Origin: Grimontia sedimenti
Lineage (GTDB): Bacteria; Pseudomonadota; Gammaproteobacteria; Enterobacterales; Vibrionaceae
Direction of reading: 5' to 3'
DNA: 64,000 nucleotides
NCBI RefSeq assembly: GCF_011045095.1
Contig: NZ_JAALDL010000004.1
Coordinates: 62,001-126,000, forward strand
Within the stretch, counting starts at the first letter, position 1, and each line of letters starts with the position of its first letter. Of this stretch, positions 17,535-30,238 are shown piece after piece. The notes under the pieces are model-generated. The model saw only the letters and a list, made by a program, of their open reading frames with translations. It ran no database searches and was not told the DNA's origin. Position numbers and translations under genes: made by a program.

Positions 17535-17900
17535 ATGGACAAAATTACCCTGACCGACAAATTTTCTCTGTTTGATGAAATTTGGACGCCCAAAATCATC
17601 GCGGAATCTAACGGACAATTAGTGAAGATCGCCAAAGGCAGCGGCGAGTTGGTTTGGCATAGCCATGAGAATGAGGATGAACTGTTTCTGGTGCTGAAGG
17701 GTCAGCTGACCTTAAAGCTTCGCGACAGAGACATTGTGCTCAATCCGGGGGAATTGTTTGTGGTGCCAAAAGGTGTGGAACATTGTCCGATGGCAAAGGA
17801 AGATACCCACTTCATGATGATTGAACCAGCGTCCACCCAGCACACAGGCGCGCTGGAAACTGATGTCACAGTGTCAGCAGATGCGCAGGAGTGGATTTAG
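17535..17900 (+). CDS. Cupin-domain protein
   Basis: 121 residues forming a single cupin beta-barrel. The metal-binding motifs are visible: WHSHENEDELFLVLKG (His, His, Glu) and PGELFVVPKGVEHCPMA (second motif His). Start ATG 17535 follows AGGAAT; an ATG 20 codons upstream lacks a ribosome site. Related small cupins are often annotated as mannose-6-phosphate-isomerase-like; the reaction is not predictable. Confidence 0.85.
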   Translation: MDKITLTDKFSLFDEIWTPKIIAESNGQLVKIAKGSGELVWHSHENEDELFLVLKGQLTLKLRDRDIVLNPGELFVVPKGVEHCPMAKEDTHFMMIEPASTQHTGALETDVTVSADAQEWI

Positions 17901-18087
17901 ACTTCATCACGACCCCAGTGCTCTAGAGTTTCGATTTCGCTTATCTTCTTGAACATGCATTTCAGTGATTCTCACGACATACCTCACGTATGTCTTTACC
18001 ACTGATTTTTCCAATACTACTTTGTGGCAGATTAGCTTCCCACAAAGAGATTGCTACCAAGCATTGGGGAACATCAGAGGAGGTATT

Positions 18088-18809
18088 TTGAACGTCGGGA
18101 TTATCCAAATGCCTATGGCGTGGAGCTTAGATGAAAACGTCGCCGAAATATCACGGCTATGCGCCCGCTTCAATCGCCTAGATCTGCTTATTTTTCCCGA
18201 GCTTGCTACAACCGGTTTCCATCGAGAAGTGCTCAGTCATTCTAATGAAGAGACCACGCGACGAGCTATTGATTTTCTTGCTAGTTCGGCATACCAAGCA
18301 AGGGTAAACATCATGGTCGGGACGCCTACCTACTTCGATGGTGCGATTTACAATAGCTACCTTTTACTTGGCCGCTGTGGAACTTTGAAGTCTCAGTGGC
18401 ACAAAGTCGGCTTAACACAAAGTGAAAGACGCATATTCTCAGAGGGGTCAGGTCGAAATAATTACTCTCTCAACGGCTTAGACATTGGGGTGGTGATTTG
18501 CAGAGAAATTGATGACCTCAACTGGTTTCTGACTGAAATCTCTCCCAATATGCCAGATATCATCGTGTGGCCGGGGTACATGGAGGCAACACCTCGCTCT
18601 CCAACAGCGAGTACGATCAAGCCGCGGATGCAAAAGCACCTAAGGCGTTATCGGAAGCAACAAACGCAACACTCATCCAATGCAATTGGCCACATGCATT
18701 GAATTTTACTGATGGTAAACCTTTGGGTGGTAGTCAGATAATCAAACCTGGTTACGAGCCTCTTTACCTACCAGCAACAAAGCTTGTGTTGGGATATATG
18801 ACACGCTAA
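18088..18809 (+). pseudogene. Nitrilase/carbon-nitrogen hydrolase family gene with frameshift
   Basis: The Glu-Lys-Cys triad of the family is in place: FPELATTGF (Glu), WHKVGLTQ (Lys) and GVVICREIDD (Cys). The first frame is open to 18702, but after about 18580 its sequence turns unlike the family. The C-terminal part continues in the next frame (SNSEYDQAADAKAL-like region ... LNFTDGKPLGGSQIIKPG ... stop 18809). One missing G, either in GGGG at 18572-18575 or in GG at 18585-18586, explains the break; repaired, the protein would have about 240 residues. I place the start at TTG 18088 behind AGAGGAGG; the frame reaches further up to 17965 without support. Such enzymes cleave amide or nitrile C-N bonds; substrate unknown. 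Confidence 0.72.
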
Positions 18810-18872
18810 GGCACGACTTGGAAGTGATAGATATTTGATTGGTATCGCCAGTCAATGAAAGAGTTGCGGAAA

Positions 18873-19235
18873 CTAAACCTTGAAGTTGTAACTCGTCTCG
18901 CCTTCGTTAGGCGTGATGGTTTTTTCGACCTGTTTTAAGAGTTGCTGCTGACCTTGGGTGTAAGCGGAGAATTTTGCCATTTTGGCTTCCTGCTCCGCCA
19001 CGCGGTCTATCAAGCCACGGTAATCTCCACGCTGTGGCGAATCTTCCTGTGCTTTATCCGCCTGCATTTTCTCTTCGCGCTCTTTTCGGAGCATTTCCGC
19101 TCGTTCTGCGGGAGTCAACGACTGATCAGTTTTCACGCCTTCATTACGCGCGCCATACTGCGCCTCATCTTTCTCACGCTGACGCGCGCTGAGGTACATG
19201 TTGTTCGAGTAACTGGCGTTGATCAGATTTGGCAT
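18873..19235 (-). CDS. Conserved-type hypothetical, coiled-coil protein
   Basis: 120 residues, no signal peptide, very hydrophilic and helix-rich (ERAEMLRKEREEKMQADKA). The N-terminus has a Gln/Asn/Tyr-rich segment (NASYSNNMYLSARQ). No family recognised. Good ribosome site (CAGGAAAGG) upstream of ATG 19235. A long frame on the opposite strand here is taken as a shadow. Confidence 0.65.
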   Translation of the reverse strand: MPNLINASYSNNMYLSARQREKDEAQYGARNEGVKTDQSLTPAERAEMLRKEREEKMQADKAQEDSPQRGDYRGLIDRVAEQEAKMAKFSAYTQGQQQLLKQVEKTITPNEGETSYNFKV

Positions 19236-19344
19236 TGCCCTTTCCTGTCAGCAATTCATTTTACACATCGGGATCTTAAATTTAGTACAGGGTGTTAGAG
19301 TACGGCATATATTTTCCTCTTTTACATGCCTAAACCACCTGTAC

Positions 19345-19382
19345 AAAAAAGAAGCAAGCGTTATGCCAATAACGCTTGCTTC
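19345..19382 (-). terminator. Strong terminator of the galactoside transporter operon
   Basis: A 14-base perfect stem GAAGCAAGCGTTAT / ATAACGCTTGCTTC around a four-base loop, followed on the minus strand by TTTTTTG. It lies just past the stop codon of the solute-binding protein gene. Confidence 0.88.
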
Positions 19383-19407
19383 TGATTCTAAAGGTTTGAT
19401 ATATCGG

Positions 19408-20643
19408 TTATTGCTTGAAAGTACGCTTGCGCGTTTTTTCCAGCTTCTCAAGAATTTTGTCGATTCGGTCTGGGTGGACCATATATTGTTGGAAGCCCTT
19501 CATGCCTTCTTTCGCCATCGCAGGATCGGTATCACGGTCGTAGAACTGCGCAGTACCCGCCGCTTCACCCAGCATCACAACACCTGCATTCAGGAACTCA
19601 TCATCCTTCGGTGTCGCTTTATTGTTGGTTGGAATTTGCAGCAACGCTTCGTTAATCATGGTCTGGATTTCAGGCTGCGCCACAAACGCCAGGAATTTAC
19701 GCGCATCTTCTTTGTTCTTCGCTTTGGAAGGAATATGCAGGGTATCCATTGGCGCATCTTCTGCCATTGGCACACTGGCATCAATCACGGGGAACTGGAA
19801 AAAGCCCATGTTTGGACGCACTTCTTCGGTAAAGTTTGCCGCGAGGAAATTCCCCATCAGATACATCGCTGCTTCGCCGTTGTAAAGGAAAGGCTGGGCT
19901 TCCTGCCAAGAGTAAGAAGCGTGGTTGTCGAGATAGTAGCCCGGCTCAACCAGATCATTCCATTTTTCGAATACGGCTTTCACGCGTGGATCGGTGTAAG
20001 GCACTTTGCCATCCATCAGATCGATGTGGAAATCGAGACCATTAACACGCATGTTCAGATAATCGAACCAACCCGCTGCCGTCCAAAGATACTTAGTACC
20101 GATCGTAAATGGCGTCACGCCGTTGTCTTTGAGTGTTTTAGAGGCAGCAACCAAGTCATCCCACGTTTTAGGCACCGCAATGCCGTATTTATCGAACAGG
20201 TCTTTGCGGTAGTAGATACCCCATTGGTAATAGGTATAAGGCACCCCGTATTGCTTGCCGTTGACGCTCATCGCAGGCATAGCACTGGCAAAATCTTTGT
20301 CCATACCATTGGCTTGCCACACATCGCTCACGTCTTCAAACAAACCACGGTCGACGAAGGTTTTCATTCGGTTACCCGCATACCAGAACACCACATCCGG
20401 CGGAGAAGTCACCAGCCAGTTACGAATCGTGGTCTTGTAAGCTTCGTGGTCATACAGGTTGTATTTTACCGTGATATCCGGGTTCGCCTGTTCAAACTTT
20501 TCAATCACCTCTGCCCAGGCTTTCTTTGGTGCTGGGTCTGAGGCATCAGAGTTAATCACCAGCGTCCCTGCGGTTACTGAACCACTGAGCGCCAGCATCA
20601 GAGCGCTGATCATGCCCATGCTTTTCTTAGCAAGCGTTCTCAT
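19408..20643 (-). CDS. CUT1 sugar ABC transporter, periplasmic binding protein
   Basis: 411-residue family-1 solute-binding protein with an export signal (KKSMGMISALMLALSGSVTAG). Typical landmarks: IEKFEQANPDITVKYN near the start and the hinge segment KTWDDLVAASKTLKDNGVTPF. ATG 20643 is preferred (AAGG nine bases upstream); ATG 20652 and an upstream extension into the permease gene are less likely. It is the last gene of a three-gene minus-strand operon with two permeases and is near alpha- and beta-galactosidase genes, so it probably binds galactose-containing oligosaccharides or galactosides (inference). Confidence 0.88.
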   Translation of the reverse strand: MRTLAKKSMGMISALMLALSGSVTAGTLVINSDASDPAPKKAWAEVIEKFEQANPDITVKYNLYDHEAYKTTIRNWLVTSPPDVVFWYAGNRMKTFVDRGLFEDVSDVWQANGMDKDFASAMPAMSVNGKQYGVPYTYYQWGIYYRKDLFDKYGIAVPKTWDDLVAASKTLKDNGVTPFTIGTKYLWTAAGWFDYLNMRVNGLDFHIDLMDGKVPYTDPRVKAVFEKWNDLVEPGYYLDNHASYSWQEAQPFLYNGEAAMYLMGNFLAANFTEEVRPNMGFFQFPVIDASVPMAEDAPMDTLHIPSKAKNKEDARKFLAFVAQPEIQTMINEALLQIPTNNKATPKDDEFLNAGVVMLGEAAGTAQFYDRDTDPAMAKEGMKGFQQYMVHPDRIDKILEKLEKTRKRTFKQ

Positions 20644-20674
20644 ATCCTTCATCCTTACTTTCGTTAAACCGGGA

Positions 20675-21526
20675 TCAGCCTTTGGTTGCACCCAAGGTTA
20701 ATCCAGCAATAAAGTGGCGTTGCATCGTGAAAAACAGTGCCACAGGCGGAAGTGCAGCGATTACCGCGCCTGCCGACATGTACTGCCAGGATGCAAGCCA
20801 TTGACCTTGCAATGCGTTCAGGCCTGCCGTGACAGGACGAACTTCATCGCTTTGAACCAGCACCAGTGCCCAGAAAAAGTCATTCCAAATAAAGGTAAAG
20901 ACCAAAACAGACAATGCTGCCAGTGCGGGCCTCACTAAAGGGAGAACCACATACCAGAAAATGCGCCACTCACTGACCCCTTCCACACGCGCTGCTTCAA
21001 TCAGAGCATCGGGAATACCGACCATAAAGTTACGCATAAATAAGGTGCAGAAACCGGCCTGGAAGGCGACATGGAAGAAAATCAGCGCCCAGTGGGTGTC
21101 ATATAGACCGAAGCTGATGGTGAGGTCGCGAACCGGGATCATCAAAATCTGAAACGGAACAAAATTACCGCCGATAAACAGAGCAAACAGCCAGATATTG
21201 GCGCGGAACTTATATTTGGCCAGTGCATACCCTGCAAGGGTCGAAAGCACCACCGCCCCCGCCACCGCTGGAATACAAATCAGCAAGCTGTTGAGCAGGT
21301 AGCGCGCCATCGGGGTTGCGGTGAACACCTGGGTATAGTTTTCAACAAACTGCAGTTCATCGGGCATGCCCCAGTAATTACCGGCATTGATATCAGCGAT
21401 GGAACGCACGGATGTCATCAATACAGCCGCGAGAGGGATCAGCCAAAGACACACAGCAATGTACAGCGAGATGCGATAAGTAGCGTTGGCAACTTTGCCG
21501 CGTTGTTCAATCGGTCTTGGAAACAT
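20675..21526 (-). CDS. CUT1 sugar ABC transporter permease (MalG/GanQ-like)
   Basis: 283 residues with six predicted membrane helices and the ATPase-docking EAA loop IEAARVEGVSEWRIFWYVVL at about 190-209. The C-terminal end GLTLGATKG is typical of MalG-type permeases. It follows the other permease by one base and precedes the binding protein. Confidence 0.9.
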   Translation of the reverse strand: MFPRPIEQRGKVANATYRISLYIAVCLWLIPLAAVLMTSVRSIADINAGNYWGMPDELQFVENYTQVFTATPMARYLLNSLLICIPAVAGAVVLSTLAGYALAKYKFRANIWLFALFIGGNFVPFQILMIPVRDLTISFGLYDTHWALIFFHVAFQAGFCTLFMRNFMVGIPDALIEAARVEGVSEWRIFWYVVLPLVRPALAALSVLVFTFIWNDFFWALVLVQSDEVRPVTAGLNALQGQWLASWQYMSAGAVIAALPPVALFFTMQRHFIAGLTLGATKG

Positions 21527-21527
21527 A

Positions 21528-22430
21528 TCAACGCTCTCCTTTCAGCATTCGCCACAGGAACCAGGCGATATAAATATCCATAATCAGGAAGAGCACCACG
21601 GCGACCGCCGCACCATAACCCATGCGGTAATTGAAAATAGACTCTTCATACATCAGGTACGCCAATACCGTTGAGCTGCCCCACGGACCACCTGCCGTCA
21701 TGGTCGCCACTAAGTCAAATGACCTCAGCGCACCAATCACCGTCACAACTACAGCGATGAAAGTGGCGGGTTTGAGCTGCGGTACCACCACGTACCACAT
21801 CATTCGCCAGCCTTTTGCGCCATCAAGACGCGCCGCTTCAAGCTGTTCGGGGTCGAGGTTGTTGAGACCCGTCAGGTAGAGAATCATGCAATAGGCCACC
21901 TGAGGCCAAAGCCCGGCCGCGATGATGCCGTATGTCACCAGATCTTCATCAGCCAGAATCGAAATAGGATCAAATCCCAGCGCGACGATAAATTGCGTCA
22001 GCAGACCAAATGACGGGTCATAGAACCAGGCAAAGACCAAGCCCACTACCACTTGCGAGATCACGAAGGGGAAGAAGAACAGCGCCTTAATAAGACGGAT
22101 ACCTGCCACTTGTTGATTGAGAAAGAGTGCAATCAGAAGGCCAATCGGGGGGGCAAGCATGAAAAGGATCATCCAGAGGAAGTTGTTCACCAAAGAGGTG
22201 TAAAACGCGTCTGAATCGAAAAGCTCAATGTAGTTTTCCCAGCCAACCCAGGTTTTTTCTCCCAGACCGTCCCACTCAAAGAAGCTGAGCCAGACACTTT
22301 GACCAATGGGATAAAGCACATATATCGCGAAAACGACAATAGCGGGGGCAAGGAAGAACCAAGGCGCCATTGCCAACTGACTTCGCTGAACAGCGGAAGG
22401 CTTGGATGCTGATGAGGAATGCACAGTCAT
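21528..22430 (-). CDS. CUT1 sugar ABC transporter permease (MalF/GanP-like)
   Basis: 300 residues, six membrane helices, EAA loop LEAARLDGAKGWRMMWYVVV at about 200-219. ATG 22430 has AGGACG seven bases upstream and is preferred to an upstream start at 22520, whose extra 30 residues overlap the control region. First gene of the transporter operon, divergent from the ATPase/LacI/galactosidase genes. Confidence 0.9.
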   Translation of the reverse strand: MTVHSSSASKPSAVQRSQLAMAPWFFLAPAIVVFAIYVLYPIGQSVWLSFFEWDGLGEKTWVGWENYIELFDSDAFYTSLVNNFLWMILFMLAPPIGLLIALFLNQQVAGIRLIKALFFFPFVISQVVVGLVFAWFYDPSFGLLTQFIVALGFDPISILADEDLVTYGIIAAGLWPQVAYCMILYLTGLNNLDPEQLEAARLDGAKGWRMMWYVVVPQLKPATFIAVVVTVIGALRSFDLVATMTAGGPWGSSTVLAYLMYEESIFNYRMGYGAAVAVVLFLIMDIYIAWFLWRMLKGER

Positions 22431-22490
22431 ATTACGTCCTGTTTTTCTAACGTTGATGAACCAACAACGCACGATATCCGACGCTTTTTT

Positions 22491-22564
22491 GTTACTGAAA
22501 TGTAACCAACGCGAGTTCATTGTTTAAAACTAGTTCACAAAATCGGCAATGTAAACGTTTCCAT
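22491..22564. promoter_or_regulatory. Candidate LacI-type operator region between divergent sugar operons
   Basis: ATGTAAACGTTTCCAT at 22549-22564 is a near-palindrome centred on CG, the standard shape of LacI/GalR operators. A second inverted repeat, GTTAC-N6-GTAAC, lies at 22491-22506. Both are in the spacer between the transporter genes and the ATPase gene, and a LacI-family regulator is encoded in the same cluster. Binding is inferred. Confidence 0.5.
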
Positions 22565-22655
22565 TCGTCGAAAAACCGCCTATTTTTAGAAAAGGGTGAC
22601 CGAAACGACGAAATTCGAATCACCAAAAAGAAACTGATTGCATAGGGACCGCGGT

Positions 22656-23789
22656 ATGGCCGACATCACATTGAGAAAAGTTATTAAGCGCTTCGGTAAA
22701 ATCGAAACGATTCACGGTATCGACCTGGATATCAGCGGGGGAGAGTTCGTGGTGTTTGTTGGCCCTTCCGGTTGTGGCAAGTCTACGTTGCTGCGCCTGA
22801 TTGCGGGTCTTGAAACCATTTCTGATGGCACCATCTCCATCGACGGCACAGAGGTGAACGACGTTGACCCAGCAGACCGTGGGGTCGCCATGGTGTTCCA
22901 ATCCTATGCGCTATACCCGCACATGACGGTCAGGGAAAACATGGGATTTGGTCTGAAAATGAATGGGGTGGACAAAGCAGAGATCGACAAGCACGTCGAC
23001 CGGGCAGCGAAAACCCTGCAACTTGAAGCACTGCTGGACAGAAAACCCAAAGCATTGTCTGGTGGTCAACGCCAGCGTGTGGCGATTGGTCGCGCTATTG
23101 TGCGGGATCCAAAAGTCTTCCTGTTCGATGAACCGCTGTCTAATCTGGATGCTGAGCTTCGCGTTGAAATGCGTCTGCAGATTGCCAAGCTTCATCAGGA
23201 ACTGGGTAACACCATGATTTACGTGACCCACGATCAGGTCGAAGCCATGACGCTTGCCGACAAAATCGTGGTGCTGCGAGCCGGAAATGTAGAGCAAGTT
23301 GGCTCACCTTTGGCGCTATATCACAATCCCGCCAATCTGTTCGTGGCAGGTTTCATCGGTTCACCGAAAATGAATTTTGTCCCCGGCCGCATTTCTGCCA
23401 TCAACGGCAATGAGGTCGCTGTCGCTATGCCTGACGGCCAAACCGTGACTGTCAGCGTTGCCCGAGAGGTCAGCGAAGGCGAGGCTGTGACCGTCGGCAT
23501 CCGACCTGAACACATTCAGATTGGCGAAGGCCCGGGCTTTAATTTCCAGTTTCATAGTGAAGTGGTGGAACGCCTTGGCAACAGTACTTACCTGTTCGGC
23601 CAATATTGCGGTGAAGACGGATTCAAGGTGCACATTCCCGGCGACAACGCCGTGAAAGCCTTTCAGACTGTCTCCCTGCACTGTTCTCCGGACGACATTC
23701 ACCTGTTCGACAGCAACGAGCAGGCAATAACCCATCGTCCGGAAGGCGAGGAAGACCCTGCACCACTCACTGCCAACGCGCAGGAGTAA
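22656..23789 (+). CDS. Sugar ABC transporter ATPase (UgpC/MsmK/MalK-like)
   Basis: 377 residues. Complete ATPase motifs: Walker A GPSGCGKS, signature [14 protein letters not shown], Walker [18 protein letters not shown]-loop [16 protein letters not shown]. The C-terminal third is a MalK-type TOBE domain ([12 protein letters not shown]). ATG 22656 follows TAGGGACC. It energises the divergently encoded permeases; encoding the ATPase away from the permeases with the regulator is common in CUT1 loci. Confidence 0.92.
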   Translation: MADITLRKVIKRFGKIETIHGIDLDISGGEFVVFVGPSGCGKSTLLRLIAGLETISDGTISIDGTEVNDVDPADRGVAMVFQSYALYPHMTVRENMGFGLKMNGVDKAEIDKHVDRAAKTLQLEALLDRKPKALSGGQRQRVAIGRAIVRDPKVFLFDEPLSNLDAELRVEMRLQIAKLHQELGNTMIYVTHDQVEAMTLADKIVVLRAGNVEQVGSPLALYHNPANLFVAGFIGSPKMNFVPGRISAINGNEVAVAMPDGQTVTVSVAREVSEGEAVTVGIRPEHIQIGEGPGFNFQFHSEVVERLGNSTYLFGQYCGEDGFKVHIPGDNAVKAFQTVSLHCSPDDIHLFDSNEQAITHRPEGEEDPAPLTANAQE

Positions 23790-23831
23790 TGACAATGCCG
23801 CTTTCAGGCTATTTGATAGGAGATCTTCTTC

Positions 23832-24842
23832 ATGGCAACCATTAAAGACGTCGCGCGCAAGGCAGGCGTGTCAGTTGCCACGGTCTCCCGTGTGATCAAC
23901 GGCTCGCCGCTCACCAAATCCGATACCGCCGATTTGGTAAAACGCACCATGCGCGAGCTGGGCTACCGTCCGAATGCCGCAGCACGCACCTTGGTCAGCA
24001 AGCGAAGCCGGGCGATTGGTGTCGTTGTGGCGGACGTGTCTGACCCTTTCTTTGGCTCCTTGGTCAAACATGTTGATACCATTGCCCATAGGCAAGGCCA
24101 TCACCTTTTGATTGGCAACGGCTACCATGACGCCGCAAGGGAAAAGCAGGCCATTGAATCACTGATTCAGAATCAGGTCGCCTCACTCATCGTGCACAGC
24201 AAAGCGCTGGACGACGACACGCTCCGCGCCTTTTCGGAAGAGCATGGTTCAATCGTCTTTATCAACCGCTTGATCTCGGGTTTGGAAGATCGTTGCATCT
24301 ACCTCGACAACTATCGCGGTGCCTATCTGGCCACCGAACATCTCATCGAAAAGGGTCACCGCTATGTGGCGTACATCGGTTCCAGTCACCCCATCGAAGA
24401 TACGGCGCAGCGCCAGAAAGGCTATGAAGATGCACTGAATACCTATCGCGTCACCGATGAAACTCATCCCGTCATGATGGCCTTTGACACGCCGGAAGAA
24501 ACCGGTGGCGAGCGCGCCATGGCAAAGCTGATGACGGAAAACGAACACCTCAGCGCGGTATTTTGCTACAACGATGTCATGGCAGCCGGTGCCATCACCG
24601 CACTGACCGACCGCGGTTATCGTGTACCGGAGGATGTTTCGGTCGTGGGTTTTGATGACAGCCTCATCGCACGTTACCTCCACCCGAAACTCACATCGGT
24701 GCGCTATCCGATTGAACAAATGGCCGCCCTCGCTGCAGAGCAGGCTATCGCATTGTCTATCCAACAACCGGTTCCAGAAGAAAAAGGCAGCTACACACCC
24801 ATACTGATTACAAGAAACTCTGTCGCCAAGCATAGCGAATAG
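23832..24842 (+). CDS. LacI/GalR-family transcriptional repressor
   Basis: 336 residues. N-terminal helix-turn-helix IKDVARKAGVSVATVSRVING and hinge helix PNAAARTLVSKRSRAIGVV, followed by a periplasmic-binding-protein-like effector domain ending in the usual VSVVGFDDSLIARYLHPKLTSVR. Ribosome site TAGGAGAT. It probably represses the galactoside transporter and glycosidase genes and is released by a galactoside or galactose; the near-palindrome at 22549 is the likely operator. Its stop overlaps the upstream end of the alpha-galactosidase reading frame. Confidence 0.92.
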   Translation: MATIKDVARKAGVSVATVSRVINGSPLTKSDTADLVKRTMRELGYRPNAAARTLVSKRSRAIGVVVADVSDPFFGSLVKHVDTIAHRQGHHLLIGNGYHDAAREKQAIESLIQNQVASLIVHSKALDDDTLRAFSEEHGSIVFINRLISGLEDRCIYLDNYRGAYLATEHLIEKGHRYVAYIGSSHPIEDTAQRQKGYEDALNTYRVTDETHPVMMAFDTPEETGGERAMAKLMTENEHLSAVFCYNDVMAAGAITALTDRGYRVPEDVSVVGFDDSLIARYLHPKLTSVRYPIEQMAALAAEQAIALSIQQPVPEEKGSYTPILITRNSVAKHSE

Positions 24843-24886
24843 TGCCGTTTATCAGGCGCGAAGACGCCAAAAAAGGGAATGGATTC

Positions 24887-27034
24887 ATGGCCAATATGTC
24901 CACGAAAGGAAGCGAAGCGTCGCCTGAACACTTCATCCATTTGCAATCAGCACATACCAGCCTGATTCTGATGTTGAAGCCTGCCCCCTCCATGGCTTAT
25001 TGGGGCAAGAAAATCGATGCCGATGCGTCACTCAATGATTCGCTTTTTGACCTTCCAGTTGGACAGGCAAGGCTCGATGAAGCCATGCCACTAGCCTTAC
25101 TCCCAGAGCAAGGCCGCGGTGATTTTGGCAGCCCGGGTATTGAAGGGCACCGTGATGGAAAACACTGGGCACCGGTCTTTGAATTGATGTCTGTTACCGC
25201 CTCTCCGGGCAGCGCACAGCTTCACCTAAGCGATCCCAGAGCTGGGCTTAAGGTATGCACCAAGCTTGTTTTGGATGAAGACAGCGACGTGCTGACACTC
25301 AGCCACACACTGACGAATACAGGAACGACGAATTACGCCCTTCAACGGCTCGCGTTGACATTGCCAGTCGATGACGATTTTCTCGATCTGATCAGTTTCC
25401 ATGGCCGTTGGTCTCACGAGTTCCAGCAGCAACGTCTCTCGTTCAAACACGGAGGCTTTGTTCAGGAAAACCGCCGAGGCCGCACCTCCCATGAGTCTTT
25501 CCCGGGATTAGTCGCTTTGCAAAAAGAGACCCACGAACTGAGTGGCAATCTCATTGGCATGCACTTGGGCTGGAGCGGTAACCACCGAATTCAGGCACAG
25601 GTAAAAAGTGATGGCAGGCGCTACCTGCAAGCCGAGGCATTATTGGCAGCGGGTGAAATCAGCCTTGCCCCCGGAGAAAGCTTCGCCACCCCCGACTTGT
25701 ATGCCGTCTTCAGCGCAGAAGGTCTTAATGGCATGATGCAGCGCTTCCACCAATTTGTACGCCATCAAATCCTGAGCTTTCCACAATCAAAACTGCGCCC
25801 TGTGCACTTCAATACCTGGGAAGGGATCTACTTCGACCACGAGCCACAACGCATCATGGAAATGGCCACGGCAGTCGCCAGGCTCGGTGTTGAGCGCTTT
25901 ATTCTCGATGATGGATGGTTCACCAACCGAGATGACGATACCCGTGCCTTGGGTGACTGGCAGGTAGACAAGCGCAAGTACCCTGAAGGGTTGAAGCCGG
26001 TTATCGAACACATTAACCAACTAGGGATGGAGTTTGGCCTTTGGGTGGAACCTGAAATGGTCAGCAAAAACTCTATGCTTTTCCACGCCCATCCAGACTG
26101 GATGCTGGGTATGGATGAGCTCGGTTACCAACAACCGGCTGGACGTTATCAGTTTGTGCTCGATTTACAGAACCCCGACGCTTTTGGTTATCTGTTGTCA
26201 TCACTCGACAGCCTGCTCACCGAGCATCATATCGGCTACCTCAAGTGGGACATGAACCGCGAGCTTGTACAAGCCGCACATAATGGCTGCGCGGCGTATC
26301 ACGGCCAGACGCTGGCGTATTACCGTCTGATTGATACACTTCGTGATAAACACCCTTATGTAGAGATTGAATCCTGCGCATCCGGCGGTGGGCGTGTGGA
26401 TTATGAAGTGCTGAAACGTACCCATAGGTTCTGGACTTCCGACTGCAACGATGCGTTAGAACGCCAAACTATCCAACGCGGCATGCAGCTGTTTTTCCCA
26501 CCGGAAGTGATGGGCAGCCACATTGGGCCCAAACTCAGCCACACCACCAGACGCAGCCATGACATGTCACTTCGGGGTATTACCGCCCTGTTTGGCCACA
26601 TGGGCGCAGAGCTTGATCCCCATGGGCTCGAGGATTGCGAGCTCCGGGCATTTTCCAAATACATCGCACTCCACAAGCAATATCGTCCACTACTGCACAA
26701 CGGCACCAGTTTTGTGCTGCCATCGGTTGACCCCGGTACACATATCTACGGTGTGATGGATGACAGCGTGGTGCTGTTGGCCATCGTGCAACTCTCCATG
26801 CCGGAGCATGCGCTTGGACAACGACTGCGATTACCCGTTCTTTGCAAGGAAAAACGCTACCGTGTCGAGGTGGTCGATGCCCCCGCAGCTTTTAGCAAGA
26901 CGATGAAGCATCTTCCTGTCTGGATTGAAAAAATGCTGGTCGTTAACGGCGATCAGCTAAGCCAAATTGGACTAAGCTTGCCAGTAATGGACCCAGAAAG
27001 TGCCATGTTGTTGTCCTTTACCGTTGAACCGTAA
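24887..27034 (+). CDS. Alpha-galactosidase, glycoside hydrolase family 36
   Basis: 715 residues, the usual length for bacterial GH36. The catalytic nucleophile lies in LKWDMNRE (Asp455) and the acid/base in FWTSDCNDALER (Asp519); SCASGGGRVD between them is a family marker. No signal peptide, so it acts in the cytoplasm on imported alpha-galactosides such as melibiose-type sugars. Start ATG 24887 follows AAAGGGAATGG; the frame runs back to a GTG at 24842 overlapping lacI. Followed 46 bases later by the beta-galactosidase gene, probably one operon. Confidence 0.93.
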   Translation: MANMSTKGSEASPEHFIHLQSAHTSLILMLKPAPSMAYWGKKIDADASLNDSLFDLPVGQARLDEAMPLALLPEQGRGDFGSPGIEGHRDGKHWAPVFELMSVTASPGSAQLHLSDPRAGLKVCTKLVLDEDSDVLTLSHTLTNTGTTNYALQRLALTLPVDDDFLDLISFHGRWSHEFQQQRLSFKHGGFVQENRRGRTSHESFPGLVALQKETHELSGNLIGMHLGWSGNHRIQAQVKSDGRRYLQAEALLAAGEISLAPGESFATPDLYAVFSAEGLNGMMQRFHQFVRHQILSFPQSKLRPVHFNTWEGIYFDHEPQRIMEMATAVARLGVERFILDDGWFTNRDDDTRALGDWQVDKRKYPEGLKPVIEHINQLGMEFGLWVEPEMVSKNSMLFHAHPDWMLGMDELGYQQPAGRYQFVLDLQNPDAFGYLLSSLDSLLTEHHIGYLKWDMNRELVQAAHNGCAAYHGQTLAYYRLIDTLRDKHPYVEIESCASGGGRVDYEVLKRTHRFWTSDCNDALERQTIQRGMQLFFPPEVMGSHIGPKLSHTTRRSHDMSLRGITALFGHMGAELDPHGLEDCELRAFSKYIALHKQYRPLLHNGTSFVLPSVDPGTHIYGVMDDSVVLLAIVQLSMPEHALGQRLRLPVLCKEKRYRVEVVDAPAAFSKTMKHLPVWIEKMLVVNGDQLSQIGLSLPVMDPESAMLLSFTVEP

Positions 27035-27056
27035 TCGTTTCATGGCCCCGCATTGA

Positions 27057-30173
<3,117 letters not shown>

Positions 30174-30238
30174 TAGCAAAGTCTGTTTTGCTGAGAATTT
30201 GCTACCATGGCCATCACTTTGATACCCAAGCTTAGGGA

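Noticed and set aside
19219-20541. 440-codon + strand open frame
   Set aside because: It lies antisense to the sugar-binding protein gene, which has a signal peptide, family motifs and operon context. The antisense translation is His/Arg/Ile-rich with no family resemblance.
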